The notes: a model not told the origin generated them from the sequence alone. A stretch of 64,000 nucleotides of DNA from Streptomyces hygroscopicus subsp. hygroscopicus (GCF_030269125.1 NZ_BSSM01000002.1:558001-622000), one strand, 5' to 3'; shown: positions 20,108 through 31,076, counted from the stretch's first letter. Made by a program: numbers and translations.

Positions 20108-20779
20108 ATGAGCGGGCAGCAGCTCTGGGACGACGTCGACGACTACTTCATCAGCAACCTCTCGCCCGACGACGAGGCGCTGCGGGCGGCCCTGCGGGAG
20201 AACGACGCCGCGGGGCTGCCGCCCATCGGGGTCACCGCGGCCCAGGGCAAGCTGCTCCAGCTGCTCGCCCAGGTCCAGGGCGCGCGCACCATCCTGGAGA
20301 TCGGCACGCTCGGCGGTTACAGCACGATCTGGCTGGCCCGCGCGCTGCCCGAGGACGGCAGGCTGGTCACGCTGGAGTACAGCGCCCGGCACGCCGAGGT
20401 GGCCACCCGCAACATCGCCCGCGCGGGTCTGGACCGGATCGCGGAGGTGCGGGTGGGCCCGGCACTGGAGTCGCTGCCCAAGCTCGCCGACGAGAACCCG
20501 GCCCCCTTCGACCTGGTCTTCATCGACGCGGACAAGGCCAACAACGCCCACTACGTGGAGTGGGCGCTGCGCCTCACCCGCGCGGGCAGTCTGATCGTCC
20601 TGGACAACGTGGTGCGCGGCGGCCGTGTCGCCGACCCGGGCAGCACCGAGCCGGACGTGGTCGGCACCCGTAACGCGATCGAGCTGATCTCCTCCCACCC
20701 GAGGCTCAGCGGCACGGCCATCCAGACGGTCGGCACCAAGGGCTACGACGGCTTCGCGCTCGCCCGCGTGCTGGCCTGA
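20108..20779 (+). CDS. SAM-dependent O-methyltransferase (catechol type)
   Basis: A 223-residue class I methyltransferase. The SAM-binding motif is ILEIGTLGGYSTIWLARAL, and VFIDADKANNAHYVEWAL contains the Asp and Lys that hold the divalent metal and catechol in this family; LDNVVRGGRV supplies another ligand Asp. It probably methylates a catechol hydroxyl of a small aromatic. ATG at 20108 was chosen over upstream in-frame codons because the family begins at about this point. No biosynthetic neighbours, so the substrate is open. Confidence 0.88.
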   Translation: MSGQQLWDDVDDYFISNLSPDDEALRAALRENDAAGLPPIGVTAAQGKLLQLLAQVQGARTILEIGTLGGYSTIWLARALPEDGRLVTLEYSARHAEVATRNIARAGLDRIAEVRVGPALESLPKLADENPAPFDLVFIDADKANNAHYVEWALRLTRAGSLIVLDNVVRGGRVADPGSTEPDVVGTRNAIELISSHPRLSGTAIQTVGTKGYDGFALARVLA

Positions 20780-20800
20780 CCTCCCTACCCGGCCGGCTTC

Positions 20801-21193
20801 TCAGACCTCGTGGTAGAAGCCGACGTTGACGCTGCGCGGGGCCGTGCGGTCCTGGACGACTATCTCGCCCGAGCCCCCGCGCGAAAGCGGCACCGTCGCG
20901 CCGTAGACCAGCAGCTGTACGGACTCCCCGGCCGTCAGCCGCACCTCGGAGGCCGGGTCGGGCTGGGAGCCGCGCAGCCAGGTCAGCCGCCAGGCACCGT
21001 CGGCCCCGCAGGAGAACTCCAGGTGGACGCGGGAGACGAACAGCCAGTCCTCGGGGGTGACCAGCCGGCACGCGGCGGCGTCCCGGCCGACCCGCAGCAC
21101 GGCGCCCGGCTCGCTCGGCGCCTCCGCCATCGTCATGCCGGCGGTGGCCCCCGCGTCGGCCGCGGAGACGGTGGCCATGGTGAGTTCGAGCAC
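20801..21193 (-). CDS. Small FHA-like domain protein
   Basis: A 130-residue soluble protein. LRVGRDAAACRL and FVSRVHLEFSC follow the FHA fold pattern (GR early, SRxH in the phosphothreonine-binding loop), and a beta-rich rest (GESVQLLVYGATVPL) fits. FHA domains bind phosphothreonine peptides made by Ser/Thr kinases. GTG start at 21193 with AGGGGGA upstream. The minus-strand gene converges on the methyltransferase and is divergent from the DUF1992 gene. The missing NG in the canonical loop keeps confidence moderate. Confidence 0.6.
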   Translation of the reverse strand: MLELTMATVSAADAGATAGMTMAEAPSEPGAVLRVGRDAAACRLVTPEDWLFVSRVHLEFSCGADGAWRLTWLRGSQPDPASEVRLTAGESVQLLVYGATVPLSRGGSGEIVVQDRTAPRSVNVGFYHEV

Positions 21194-21295
21194 CTGCGTT
21201 CCCCCTGAAACGTCGTTGCGCGACGGGCGGTTGCCCTGCGCGCCGCCGCCGCATGATAGAACGCCCCGCCGGACCGTGTCCGGCACAATGGGGGC

Positions 21296-21709
21296 ATGAC
21301 CGAGCGAAAGCCACCTGGCGTGCCGTTCGAGAGCTGGGTCGACAAACAGATCCGGGACGCACAGGCGCGCGGTGAGTTCGAACGGCTGCCGGGAGCGGGC
21401 GAGCCGTTGCCCGCCGAGATCGACTCCACGTACGACGAACTGTGGTGGGTCAAGCGGAAGATGGCGCGCGAGGGCCTCGCGGTGCTGCCGCCCGCCCTGG
21501 CCCTGCGCAAGGAGGCCGAGGACGCGCTGGCGGCGGCGTACGCGGCCCCCTCGGAGCGGATCGCCCGGAAGATCATCGAGGATGTCAACGTCAGGATCCG
21601 CGACATGATGTTCAAGCCGCCGCCGGGTCCCCCGCTGGGGAAGAAGCCGTACGACGTGGAGGAGGTCGTACGGGAGCGGCGGCGGCTCAGGGGACCGGAC
21701 GGCGCCTGA
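21296..21709 (+). CDS. DUF1992 (DnaJ homologue subfamily C28-like) protein
   Basis: A 137-residue soluble helical protein with the family start PPGVPFESWVDKQIRDAQARG and the loop LPGAGEPLP. DUF1992 also forms the conserved domain of eukaryotic DNAJC28 although no J-domain is present. Function unknown. ATG at 21296. It is convergent with the next minus-strand gene (4 bp between stops). Confidence 0.85.
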   Translation: MTERKPPGVPFESWVDKQIRDAQARGEFERLPGAGEPLPAEIDSTYDELWWVKRKMAREGLAVLPPALALRKEAEDALAAAYAAPSERIARKIIEDVNVRIRDMMFKPPPGPPLGKKPYDVEEVVRERRRLRGPDGA

Positions 21710-21713
21710 CGCG

Positions 21714-22487
21714 CTAGAGGTGCAGCAGCCGTCCCGCCAGGTCCCGGTAGTCCCGCAGCGCCAGCCGCAGCTGCTCGGTGTCGGCCTCGTTCGCCGGCCC
21801 CTGCTCCCCGGTGTCCTCCCAGGACATCCGCAGGGAGCGGCGGCGCCGGTTGACGGCCTCGCCGAACCGCGTGGCGATCTCGTCCAGCGCCCGGTCGGCC
21901 TCCTCCACGGCCGCCCGGGGCCGGTCCACGAACCCGGCCGCCACCTGCCGCATCCGCTGCTCCCACCGCTCGGTCTCCTCGTGCGGCAGCAGCGGGGCTC
22001 CGGCGCCCGAGGGAGCCCGGGTGGCCCCCGGTGCCGTCGGCCAGGCGTCCGGCGCGGTGCCCTCGGTGGTGCCCGCCTCCCGTGCGGTGACGTCACCGGG
22101 TGAGGGCGCGCCGAGGCCGTCGTCCGGCATCCGCGCCGTGTTCGGGGCGGGCGCGGACGTACCGAGGTCGGGCTCGCCGCCCGCGGTCGTCGAGCGGTCC
22201 CGGCCGGCCGCCGCGCCCGAGGGGCCGGCGGTGCCGCGGTCGTCGATCCCCGCGGGGCCCGGCGGCGGGGGCGGCTGGGCCCCGCGCGGCTCCCCCGGCA
22301 TCCGCTCCCCGGGTGCCCGATCCCCTTGTTGCAGCCGCTCCCCGTGCGCCGGTCGTCTCGTCGGCCGCTCGCCCGTCTCCGGGCGCTCGGTCTGCTCGGC
22401 CTCCGGCACCCACTCGTCGTCCGGCGGGCGGGCGTAGCGGCCCGTGGGGAACCGCTCGTCGCCGGGTCCGTTCCTCCTGTCCGGCAT
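21714..22487 (-). CDS. Disordered protein with actinobacterial helical C-terminal domain
   Basis: A 257-residue protein. Residues 1-170 are low-complexity and rich in Pro, Gly, Arg and Glu, probably disordered. The C-terminal 85 residues are helical and contain WEQRMRQVAAGFVDRPRAAV followed by EADRALDEIATRFGE. This is the same motif as in the next upstream gene (WASVQEHFVESPRQAV, EADRLLGEVA), so the two are paralogous in that domain. The motif is common in actinobacterial proteins of unknown role. Soluble, unlike its neighbour, which has a membrane anchor. Confidence 0.7.
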   Translation of the reverse strand: MPDRRNGPGDERFPTGRYARPPDDEWVPEAEQTERPETGERPTRRPAHGERLQQGDRAPGERMPGEPRGAQPPPPPGPAGIDDRGTAGPSGAAAGRDRSTTAGGEPDLGTSAPAPNTARMPDDGLGAPSPGDVTAREAGTTEGTAPDAWPTAPGATRAPSGAGAPLLPHEETERWEQRMRQVAAGFVDRPRAAVEEADRALDEIATRFGEAVNRRRRSLRMSWEDTGEQGPANEADTEQLRLALRDYRDLAGRLLHL

Positions 22488-22578
22488 GGCTCTCGTCCTT
22501 CCTCGGTAGTCGGGCCCTTCGTCCGTAGTCGGCAGTCGGCCCTTCGTCCGCGGGCGGGCCTGCGCCCGTCCGGCGGGC

Positions 22579-23166
22579 TCAGGCCGCCCGGTGCCGGCCG
22601 GACGTCGAGGCGCCGCCCACGCCGGTCAACTCGTCGAAGAGTTCGTGCGCGCCGACCAGGGCCGAGCGCATCTCCTCGGTCCCGGCGCCCGTGCCGCCCG
22701 CCCCGGCGGCCCGTGCCATCCGGTGCACCCGGCGGTAGCCGTCGACGTGGTCGGCGTGGTGCACGGACAGCGCGGCGAGCTGCTCCTCGTAGCGGCCTCC
22801 GTCCGGGTAACCGCGCACCTGGGCGACCTCCCCGAGCAGCCGGTCGGCCTCGGCCACGGCCTGCCGCGGGGACTCCACGAAGTGTTCCTGGACGCTCGCC
22901 CAGCGGGCGGCGTAACGGTCCCGCTCCTCGCGGGCGAGGGGCCGCTCGCGCAGGTCGCCGTGGCGTTCGACGCGTTCGTTCAGCTCGCGTTCGGCGGCCC
23001 GTGTGTCACCGTCGTGGGCGGCCACGGTCCGCTCGTACTCGGGACCGAACCGCCGCTTGAGCCCGGGACCGCCGCCGCTGCGGTGGCCGATCAGCATGGT
23101 GACCAGCGCGGCGACGACCACGAGCGCCGCGATCACGACCAGCAAGATGATCAAGCCTGTGGACAT
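22579..23166 (-). CDS. Membrane-anchored helical protein, paralogue of its neighbour
   Basis: A 195-residue protein with one N-terminal membrane helix (LIILLVVIAALVVVAALVTM) and a cytoplasmic helical domain with RRFGPEYERTVAAHD and then WASVQEHFVESPRQAVAEAD, shared with the downstream gene. Orientation and charge suggest a cytoplasmic C-terminus. ATG at 23166. With the next gene 91 bp downstream it probably forms an operon, one anchored and one soluble version of the same domain, which suggests they interact (inference). Confidence 0.75.
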   Translation of the reverse strand: MSTGLIILLVVIAALVVVAALVTMLIGHRSGGGPGLKRRFGPEYERTVAAHDGDTRAAERELNERVERHGDLRERPLAREERDRYAARWASVQEHFVESPRQAVAEADRLLGEVAQVRGYPDGGRYEEQLAALSVHHADHVDGYRRVHRMARAAGAGGTGAGTEEMRSALVGAHELFDELTGVGGASTSGRHRAA

Positions 23167-23302
23167 GGTTGCCTTCCACTCGGATCGCGGACCGGCCCGG
23201 CGGGCCGGTCTCCTCCCGGGTCACCCGGAACCCCTTCCACAAACGGCACCGGTACGCCCGGCGCGGAAAACCGTTCGGACCGCTCCGGGTCACCGCCCCA
23301 CA

Positions 23303-25910
<2,608 letters not shown>

Positions 25911-26077
25911 TCACCGTTCGTGGCCTGTCGAGTCCTGCGGATGTGGAGGGAACGGGCCTACCCTGTGTGGCTTCGGCGGACTTTCGCGGCCGCGAAGGCT
26001 CCGGCGGCTCGCGCGGAGGTCCCAGGGCTGCCGGGGTTTCCGGGGGCGGCCGGGGGTTTCCAGGGGAGGGGACGAAC

Positions 26078-26974
26078 GTGACCGGGGAGAAGGGCACGAC
26101 CTGCCCGGAGTGCGGCACACCGAGGGACGCGGCGGGCGCCCCGGCCTGCGACTGCGCCGCGCGCACGGCAGAGGCGCTGCACCGGACGCGCACGGCGGAG
26201 GCGGCGGCGGCGGAGGACTTCGACCCGCTGCGGATCCGGCCCTACGTGGACGTGGGGCCCGGGGACGGCGACGACGTCCGGCCCGTCGAGGCCACGATGC
26301 CGCTGCGCCCGGTGGCGGGGTCCGCCGTACGGCTCTTCGCGCACGCCCCCCGTGAGCCCGAGCCCCCCGAGGAGCCGCGGGTGCCGCGGGGTCCGGGCCG
26401 GCGCCGCCGGTTGGGTCGTGCGGCGACGATCGCCGCCGCGGGCGCGGGCGCGGCGGCCCTCGCGGCGACCGGTCTCGCGCTGTTCTCCTACCACTCGCCG
26501 ACCCGGGACGACGCGGCCCCGGAGGTCAGGGAGAGCGTCCCGGACGTGCCGCCGCCGGCCACGGCGACCCCCTCGGCACACGGCGCCTCCGGTCCCTCCC
26601 GGTCGACCGCGCGATCGGCGCCCTCGCCCCCGCCGAGCCCCTCGGCCACCCCGGTCCGGCCGTCCGCACCGTCACCGACGCCGACCCCGAGCCGTACACC
26701 GCCCCGCAGTCCCTCCCCCAGCGCCTCCACGCCGGTGACCCCGGCGAGCGCGGCGGTCCTCGAACGCGGGGACTCGGGCCCGCAGGTCGCCGAACTCGAG
26801 TACCGGCTGTGGCAGTTGAACCTGTACGAGGGTGCCATCGACGGTGTCTACACGCGCCGCGTGGAGTACGCCGTCAGCACCTACCAGGCGGCCCGGGGCA
26901 TCCAGGACGATCCCCCGGGGGTGTACGGACCGCGGACGCGGGCGAGCCTGGAGACGGAGACGTCGGGACCGTGA
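26078..26974 (+). CDS. Membrane protein with zinc ribbon and peptidoglycan-binding domain
   Basis: A 298-residue protein in four parts: a short Cys motif CPECGTP...CDC at residues 9-25 that looks like a zinc ribbon; a cytoplasmic linker; one membrane helix (AATIAAAGAGAAALAATGLALF); a Pro/Ser/Thr-rich wall-spanning linker (about residues 150-225); and a C-terminal PG_binding_1 domain (GDSGPQVAELEYRLWQLNLY ... YGPRTRASLE). It should span from cytoplasm to cell wall. GTG at 26078 follows GGGAGGGG. The stop codon lies at the edge of a duplicated segment. Confidence 0.8.
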   Translation: MTGEKGTTCPECGTPRDAAGAPACDCAARTAEALHRTRTAEAAAAEDFDPLRIRPYVDVGPGDGDDVRPVEATMPLRPVAGSAVRLFAHAPREPEPPEEPRVPRGPGRRRRLGRAATIAAAGAGAAALAATGLALFSYHSPTRDDAAPEVRESVPDVPPPATATPSAHGASGPSRSTARSAPSPPPSPSATPVRPSAPSPTPTPSRTPPRSPSPSASTPVTPASAAVLERGDSGPQVAELEYRLWQLNLYEGAIDGVYTRRVEYAVSTYQAARGIQDDPPGVYGPRTRASLETETSGP

Positions 26975-27230
26975 GCCGCCCCCGCCGGCAGAGCCGTCAG
27001 CCGACGCGCAGCCGGATCCCGCCGCCCGGCAGGCCCTCCACCCGCACCCGGGTCAGATCCGGCACGACCACGTCGAGACAGGTGATCCAGGTCGACCTGG
27101 ACGACTTCAAGCCCGTCACCACGAGCCGCAGCCCGGCGCCCGACCCCCACCACGACCATCCCCCGCGGCCCGCACCGCCGCGATCCCCGCGCCGGAGACC
27201 TCGAACACGTACCGCGGACCCGAGCGAGCC
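26959..27230 (-). pseudogene. Decayed duplicate of the 3' end of the adjacent HAD gene
   Basis: 26959-27074 is nearly identical to 27241-27356 (offset 282 bp), including the HAD gene's last codons; after a 47-bp non-matching insert (27075-27121), 27121-27212 matches 27365-27455. So the last third of the HAD gene and its downstream flank are present twice in tandem, and this copy has no start, no catalytic Asp and an insertion. The homology reaches into the 3' end of the peptidoglycan-binding gene, so that gene's end may derive from the same event. Confidence 0.75.
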
Positions 27231-27278
27231 CGCAGGCCGAGACGCCGGGACCGCGAGCCGCCCCCACCAGCAGAACCG

Positions 27279-27947
27279 TCACCCGACGCGCAGCCGGATC
27301 CCGCCGCCCGGCAGGCCCTCCACCCGCACCCGGGTCAGATCCGGCACGACCACGTCGGGGCCATGAGCCGCAGCCCGGCGCCCGACCCCCACCACGACCA
27401 TCCCCGCGGCCCGCCCCGCCGCGATCCCCGCGCCGGAGTCCTCGAAGACGACGCACTCGCTCGGGGCGACCCCCAGTTCGGCCGCGCCCTTGAGGAACCC
27501 CTCCGGGTCCGGCTTGCTCGCGCCCACCGACTCGGCCGTGACGCGGACCTCGGGCAGCGGCAGCCCGGCGGCGCGCATGCGGGCGGTGGACAGGCCGACG
27601 TCCGCCGAGGTCACCAGGGCGTGCGGCAGCTCACGGAGCGAGGCGAGGAAGGCGGCCGCGCCGGCGATCTCGACCACGCCGTCCATGTCGGCGGTCTCCT
27701 CGGCGAGCATGCGCGCGTTCTCGGCGAGGTTCTGCTCCACGGGCCGGTCGGGCAGCAGCGCGGCCATGGTGGCGTGCCCCTGCCGGCCGTGGACGACCTC
27801 CATCACCGCGTCGCCGTCCAGCCCGTGCCGCCCGGCCCAGCGCCGCCAGACCCGTTCGACCACCGCGTCCGAGTTGACGAGGGTGCCGTCCATGTCGAGC
27901 AGCAGGGCGCGGGTGTGGAGGACGGTGCGGGCGGGGGTGGCCGTCAT
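27279..27947 (-). CDS. HAD-superfamily sugar-phosphatase-like hydrolase
   Basis: A 222-residue phosphatase of the beta-phosphoglucomutase-like group: motif I DMDGTLVNSD with the nucleophile Asp, motif II ALVTSAD, motif III SKPDPEGFLKGA and motif IV VFEDSGAGIAAGRAAGM. Likely dephosphorylates a sugar phosphate (as glycerol-3-phosphatase or 2-deoxyglucose-6-phosphatase relatives do). ATG at 27947. A 9-bp perfect hairpin sits 26 nt upstream of the start. Its 3' end is duplicated in the next 280 bp. Confidence 0.85.
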   Translation of the reverse strand: MTATPARTVLHTRALLLDMDGTLVNSDAVVERVWRRWAGRHGLDGDAVMEVVHGRQGHATMAALLPDRPVEQNLAENARMLAEETADMDGVVEIAGAAAFLASLRELPHALVTSADVGLSTARMRAAGLPLPEVRVTAESVGASKPDPEGFLKGAAELGVAPSECVVFEDSGAGIAAGRAAGMVVVGVGRRAAAHGPDVVVPDLTRVRVEGLPGGGIRLRVG

Positions 27948-27972
27948 CGGCGGTGGCTCCAGGAACGAGAGG

Positions 27973-27993
27973 CCCCGCATCAACGATGCGGGG
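27973..27993 (-). terminator. Short perfect hairpin between the GDT1 and HAD genes
   Basis: CCCCGCATC (27973-27981) and GATGCGGGG (27985-27993) form a 9-bp stem with a 3-nt loop. It could end transcription of the upstream GDT1 gene or shape the leader of the HAD gene; no U-tract follows, so the assignment is tentative. Confidence 0.45.
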
Positions 27994-28117
27994 AGGGACA
28001 AGGCGGCCCCGCCCGCCGGTCAGGGAAAACGGGCGGGAGCCACTTTGTTTTCCTACGGTACAAAACCCGGGGGCATTCCCGCCACCATCCACGGCGATGA
28101 TTCACCCGGTGTTCGGC

Positions 28118-28699
28118 TCAGCCCGCGACCGCCTCGTACAGGCTCCAGACGCCGAGGCCCAGCATCAGCAGCGCCGCGATCTGCGTGATCAGCCGCAGCG
28201 GAACCTTCTTCATCAGGGCCTTTCCGCCCACGATGCCGAGTCCGGCGACGGCCCACAGGCCGAGCACCGCACCGAGACCGACGGAGATCGGGTCGTCGTA
28301 GCGGGCGGCGAGGTTGGCGGTCATGATCTGGGTGAGGTCGCCGAACTCGGCGACCAGGATGAGCATGAAGCCGGTGCCCGCGACCTTCCAGAAGGTCTGG
28401 TCGGCGGGCTTCTTGATCTCCTCCTCCTCCTCACCCTTGCCGAACAGCAGCATCGCGGCGCCGCCGAGGAAGAGCAGGCCGGTGACGGCGTGCACGAGGC
28501 GCTGGGGCAGCAGGGTGAGCACGCTGCCGGCGGCGACGGCGAGCACGACGTGCACCAGGAAGGCGGCGGCGACGCCCGCGAAGACGTAGCTCGCGCGGTA
28601 GCGGGTGCCGAGGACGAGGCCGGCGAGCGCCGTCTTGTCCGGCAGTTCGGCGAGGAAGATGACGCCGAAGACGAGCGCCGTCACGGTGATGCTGATCAA
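28118..28699 (-). CDS. TMEM165/GDT1 family Mn/Ca exporter
   Basis: A 193-residue, six-helix membrane protein with both family signatures E-x-x-D-K-T in FLAELPDKTALAGL and E-x-G-D-x-T in LVAEFGDLTQIMTAN, which form the cation path. A charged cytoplasmic loop (GKGEEEEEIKKP) separates the two halves. Members export Mn2+ or Ca2+. The yybP-ykoY element upstream argues for Mn2+. The start is TTG at 28699, preceded by GAGGA at the right distance. Confidence 0.88.
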   Translation of the reverse strand: MISITVTALVFGVIFLAELPDKTALAGLVLGTRYRASYVFAGVAAAFLVHVVLAVAAGSVLTLLPQRLVHAVTGLLFLGGAAMLLFGKGEEEEEIKKPADQTFWKVAGTGFMLILVAEFGDLTQIMTANLAARYDDPISVGLGAVLGLWAVAGLGIVGGKALMKKVPLRLITQIAALLMLGLGVWSLYEAVAG

Positions 28700-28731
28700 G
28701 GGTCCTCAATCGGTCGGGGCCGCCCCGCCGA

Positions 28732-28777
28732 GAGTGCGCTGCTTGCTGCGGAAACACCTCGGCACGGCAGCACACTC
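28732..28777 (-). promoter_or_regulatory. Hairpin between Mn riboswitch and gene (possible expression platform)
   Basis: GAGTGCGCTGC (28732-28742) and GCAGCACACTC (28767-28777) pair with one mismatch. It lies between the riboswitch aptamer and the GDT1 start, where a terminator or anti-terminator arm would be expected. Confidence 0.5.
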
Positions 28778-28809
28778 GGCGTCCGCGCCGGGACGGGCGG
28801 ACGTGCACT

Positions 28810-28920
28810 GCTTGCCGAAGGTCTCGCTGGGCGGTGAAAGGTCCGCCTCCGGGCGCCGGCTCAGGCTGGCTGAGCAGTATGTCGACGGTCCGGCGAAGAG
28901 CTACTCCCCTTCTGCGGCTC
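28810..28920 (-). promoter_or_regulatory. yybP-ykoY manganese riboswitch
   Basis: Read on the minus strand: AAGGGGAGTAGC, then CCGTCGACATACTGC, GAGGCGGACCTTTCACCG and GCGAGACCTTCGGCAAGC, the conserved blocks of the yybP-ykoY aptamer in order. It precedes a TMEM165/GDT1 exporter, the commonest target of the class. In Mn excess the RNA should turn the exporter on. Boundaries are approximate. The remainder of 28700-29076 holds the two divergent promoters and no gene. Confidence 0.88.
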
Positions 28921-29076
28921 CCATGATACGGGACGGCAAAGTCCGCCCCGGAGCCCTTGCCTTGACATGCGCACGTCACTAACTTCTTACCGGGCGCTCA
29001 CCTTCCGGAAAGACCACGCCGCGAGCATTCCCTGACTCGTGGCCCAATACCCCACCCCCACAAGGGAGTTCTCCGC

Positions 29077-29721
29077 ATGCCCAAGTTCTACGCGCGTCGA
29101 CGCCTCAGCGTACTCGCCGGCGTCACCGGAATGATCGCCACCGCCGCGCTCTTCAACTCCCCCACCGCCTCCGCCGCCCTGCCCACGCCCGTCTCCGGGT
29201 CGACCGCCCGCGGCTACCTCTCCCAGCTCACCGTCGCCACCGAGGACCGCACCGGCTACAGCCGCGACAAGTTCCCGACGTGGATCACGATCGAGGGCAC
29301 GTGCAACACCCGCGAGTGGATCCTCAAGCGGGACGGCTCGAACGTCGTCACCGACTCCGCGTGCACCGCCACCAGCGGCAGCTGGTACTCGCCGTACGAC
29401 GGAGCGACCTGGACCGCCGCGTCCGACGTGGACATCGACCACCTCGTGCCGCTGGCCGAGGCCTGGGACTCCGGCGCGAGCAAGTGGACCACGGCCCAGC
29501 GCCAGGCGTTCGCCAACGACGTCACCCGCCCCCAGCTCCTCGCCGTCACGGACAACGTCAACCAGTCCAAGGGCGACCAGGACCCGGCCACCTGGATCCC
29601 GTCCCGCACCGCGTACGTCTGCACCTACGTCCGCGCCTGGGTGCAGGTGAAGTACTACTACAACCTGTCCGTCGACCCGGCGGAGAAGACCGCGCTGCAG
29701 AACGACCTCGCGAGCTGCTGA
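29077..29721 (+). CDS. Secreted HNH (DUF1524/GmrSD-type) nuclease
   Basis: A 214-residue exported protein. Signal peptide (RLSVLAGVTGMIATAALF, cleaved after ASA), then a nuclease domain whose catalytic core is VDIDHLVPLAEAWDSG (DIDH at residues 119-122) and the downstream NVNQSKGDQDPATWIP. These are the metal-binding His and Asn/Lys motifs of extracellular HNH nucleases in Streptomyces. Two cysteine pairs (TCNTRE, SACTAT; VCTYV, LASC) fit an oxidising exterior. It would degrade nucleic acid outside the cell for phosphate or competition. ATG at 29077 follows AAGGGAG. Confidence 0.88.
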   Translation: MPKFYARRRLSVLAGVTGMIATAALFNSPTASAALPTPVSGSTARGYLSQLTVATEDRTGYSRDKFPTWITIEGTCNTREWILKRDGSNVVTDSACTATSGSWYSPYDGATWTAASDVDIDHLVPLAEAWDSGASKWTTAQRQAFANDVTRPQLLAVTDNVNQSKGDQDPATWIPSRTAYVCTYVRAWVQVKYYYNLSVDPAEKTALQNDLASC

Positions 29722-29750
29722 GCCGAGCACCGTCGGCACCGTCGGGAAGG

Positions 29751-29776
29751 GCCCGGCCGACCAACCCCGGCCGGGC
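29751..29776. terminator. Bidirectional terminator hairpin
   Basis: GCCCGGCCG (29751-29759) and CGGCCGGGC (29768-29776) form a perfect 9-bp stem with an 8-nt loop between the converging nuclease and DedA genes. Confidence 0.6.
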
Positions 29777-29848
29777 TCCGCGGCGTCCCGGCACCTCGCG
29801 GCCCGACGGGATCACCGCGGCCCCGGGGAACCCGGCGCCGCCGCGCCC

Positions 29849-30472
29849 TCAGGCGACCGGACGCCGCCGCATCAGATAACCCGCCGCCGCGCCCGCCCCG
29901 AACAGCGCGGCCAGCGACACCCCCGTGGCCAGCCAGGTGGCGCCGAGCCAGCGGGCGCCAAAGTAGCCGAGGGCGACGCTGTAGGCGGCCCAGGAGAGCC
30001 CGGCCAGGGCGGACCAGGGGAGGAAGTCGCGGGCCCTGCGGTGGGCGGCGCCGGCGCAGAAGGAGACGACCGAGCGTCCCGCGGGAGCGAAGCGGGCGAG
30101 CACGACCAGCGCGCCACCGCCCCGGGCGAGGGCGTCGCCGAGACGTTCCTGCGCGGTGGTCAGCCGCCGGGAGCGGGCTATCGCACGGTCCAGCCGCTCC
30201 CCGCCCCGCCAGGCCAGCCGGTAGGCCACCAGGTCACCGAGGACCGAGGCCACCGCCGCCAGGAGGACCAGGGCCAGCAGGTCCGGCACCTCGTGCGGGA
30301 CCCGGCCGGTCGCCGCGGTCGCCGCGCCCGAGCCCGCCGCCGCCGCCGTGCCCGCCGTGATGACGAGCACACCGCTCGGCAGCACCGGCAGGAACACGTC
30401 GAGCAGCACGGACAGGGACACCACGGCATAGATCCACGGTCCGGCCGCCAGCGACCCCACACTCTCGAACAC
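29849..30472 (-). CDS. DedA-family membrane protein
   Basis: A 207-residue polytopic protein with the DedA/VTT signature: LLDVFLPVLPSGVLVITAG, GDLVAYRLAWRGGERLD, then LVVLARFAPAGRSVVSFCAG and DFLPWSALAGLSWAAYSVAL. The conserved Arg of RFAPAGR is present. DedA proteins act in lipid-carrier flipping and membrane homeostasis. GTG start at 30472 with AGGAGAA just upstream. Flanked by terminator hairpins on both sides. Confidence 0.85.
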   Translation of the reverse strand: MFESVGSLAAGPWIYAVVSLSVLLDVFLPVLPSGVLVITAGTAAAAGSGAATAATGRVPHEVPDLLALVLLAAVASVLGDLVAYRLAWRGGERLDRAIARSRRLTTAQERLGDALARGGGALVVLARFAPAGRSVVSFCAGAAHRRARDFLPWSALAGLSWAAYSVALGYFGARWLGATWLATGVSLAALFGAGAAAGYLMRRRPVA

Positions 30473-30570
30473 GTCTTCTCCTGACACTTCCCCCGATGAC
30501 AGCCGTACAGCGTACGCCGAAGGTGTGACAGGAGGTGCGCGGGGGGCTACGGAATCGGCCGGACGCGACG

Positions 30571-30603
30571 GCGCCCTCCCCCGGTCCGACCGGGGGAGGG
30601 CGC
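30571..30603. terminator. Strong hairpin between DoxX and DedA genes
   Basis: GCGCCCTCCCCCGGT (30571-30585) and ACCGGGGGAGGGCGC (30589-30603): a perfect 15-bp stem with a 3-nt loop, placed just after the DoxX stop. Confidence 0.8.
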
Positions 30604-30617
30604 CGGGAGGACGGCCG

Positions 30618-31076
30618 TCACGCGGCCATCGGGGCCTGCTCCGCGACGGCCTCGCCCTGACCCGCCGCACGCCGGACGAAGAGCCGGTCGAGACCGAAGG
30701 CGCCGGACCCGGTGAAGACCAGCAGCAGGAACGCCCAGCAGAACATGACGGCCGGCTCGCCGCCGTTCTGGATGGGCATCAGCGCGTGCTGCTGGTGGAT
30801 GTCGAAGTAGGCGAACGCCATCGAGCCGGAGGCGATCAGCGCGGCACCGCGGGTGCCGAGGCCGACCAGTACGAGGGCGCCGGCGACCAGCTGGATCACG
30901 GCCGCGTACCAGCCGGGCCAGGTGCCGGTCGCGACGGTGCCGCCGTGGGTGCCCATCGCCCCGCCGAGGACGCCGAAGAGCGAGGCGGCGCCGTGCGCGG
31001 CGAAGAGCAGGCCGACGACGATGCGGAACAGTCCGAGGACATAGGGCTGCGCGGTGCTGAAGCGAGCGGAAGGCAT
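30618..31076 (-). CDS. DoxX family membrane protein
   Basis: A 152-residue four-helix protein with RIVVGLLFAAHGAASLFG, the aromatic FDIHQQHALMPIQNGGEPAV loop and FTGSGAFGLDRL, all characteristic of DoxX. Relatives partner with oxidoreductases in thiol stress in mycobacteria. ATG at 31076. Its upstream region contains two palindromes suggestive of HxlR-type control. Confidence 0.85.
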   Translation of the reverse strand: MPSARFSTAQPYVLGLFRIVVGLLFAAHGAASLFGVLGGAMGTHGGTVATGTWPGWYAAVIQLVAGALVLVGLGTRGAALIASGSMAFAYFDIHQQHALMPIQNGGEPAVMFCWAFLLLVFTGSGAFGLDRLFVRRAAGQGEAVAEQAPMAA

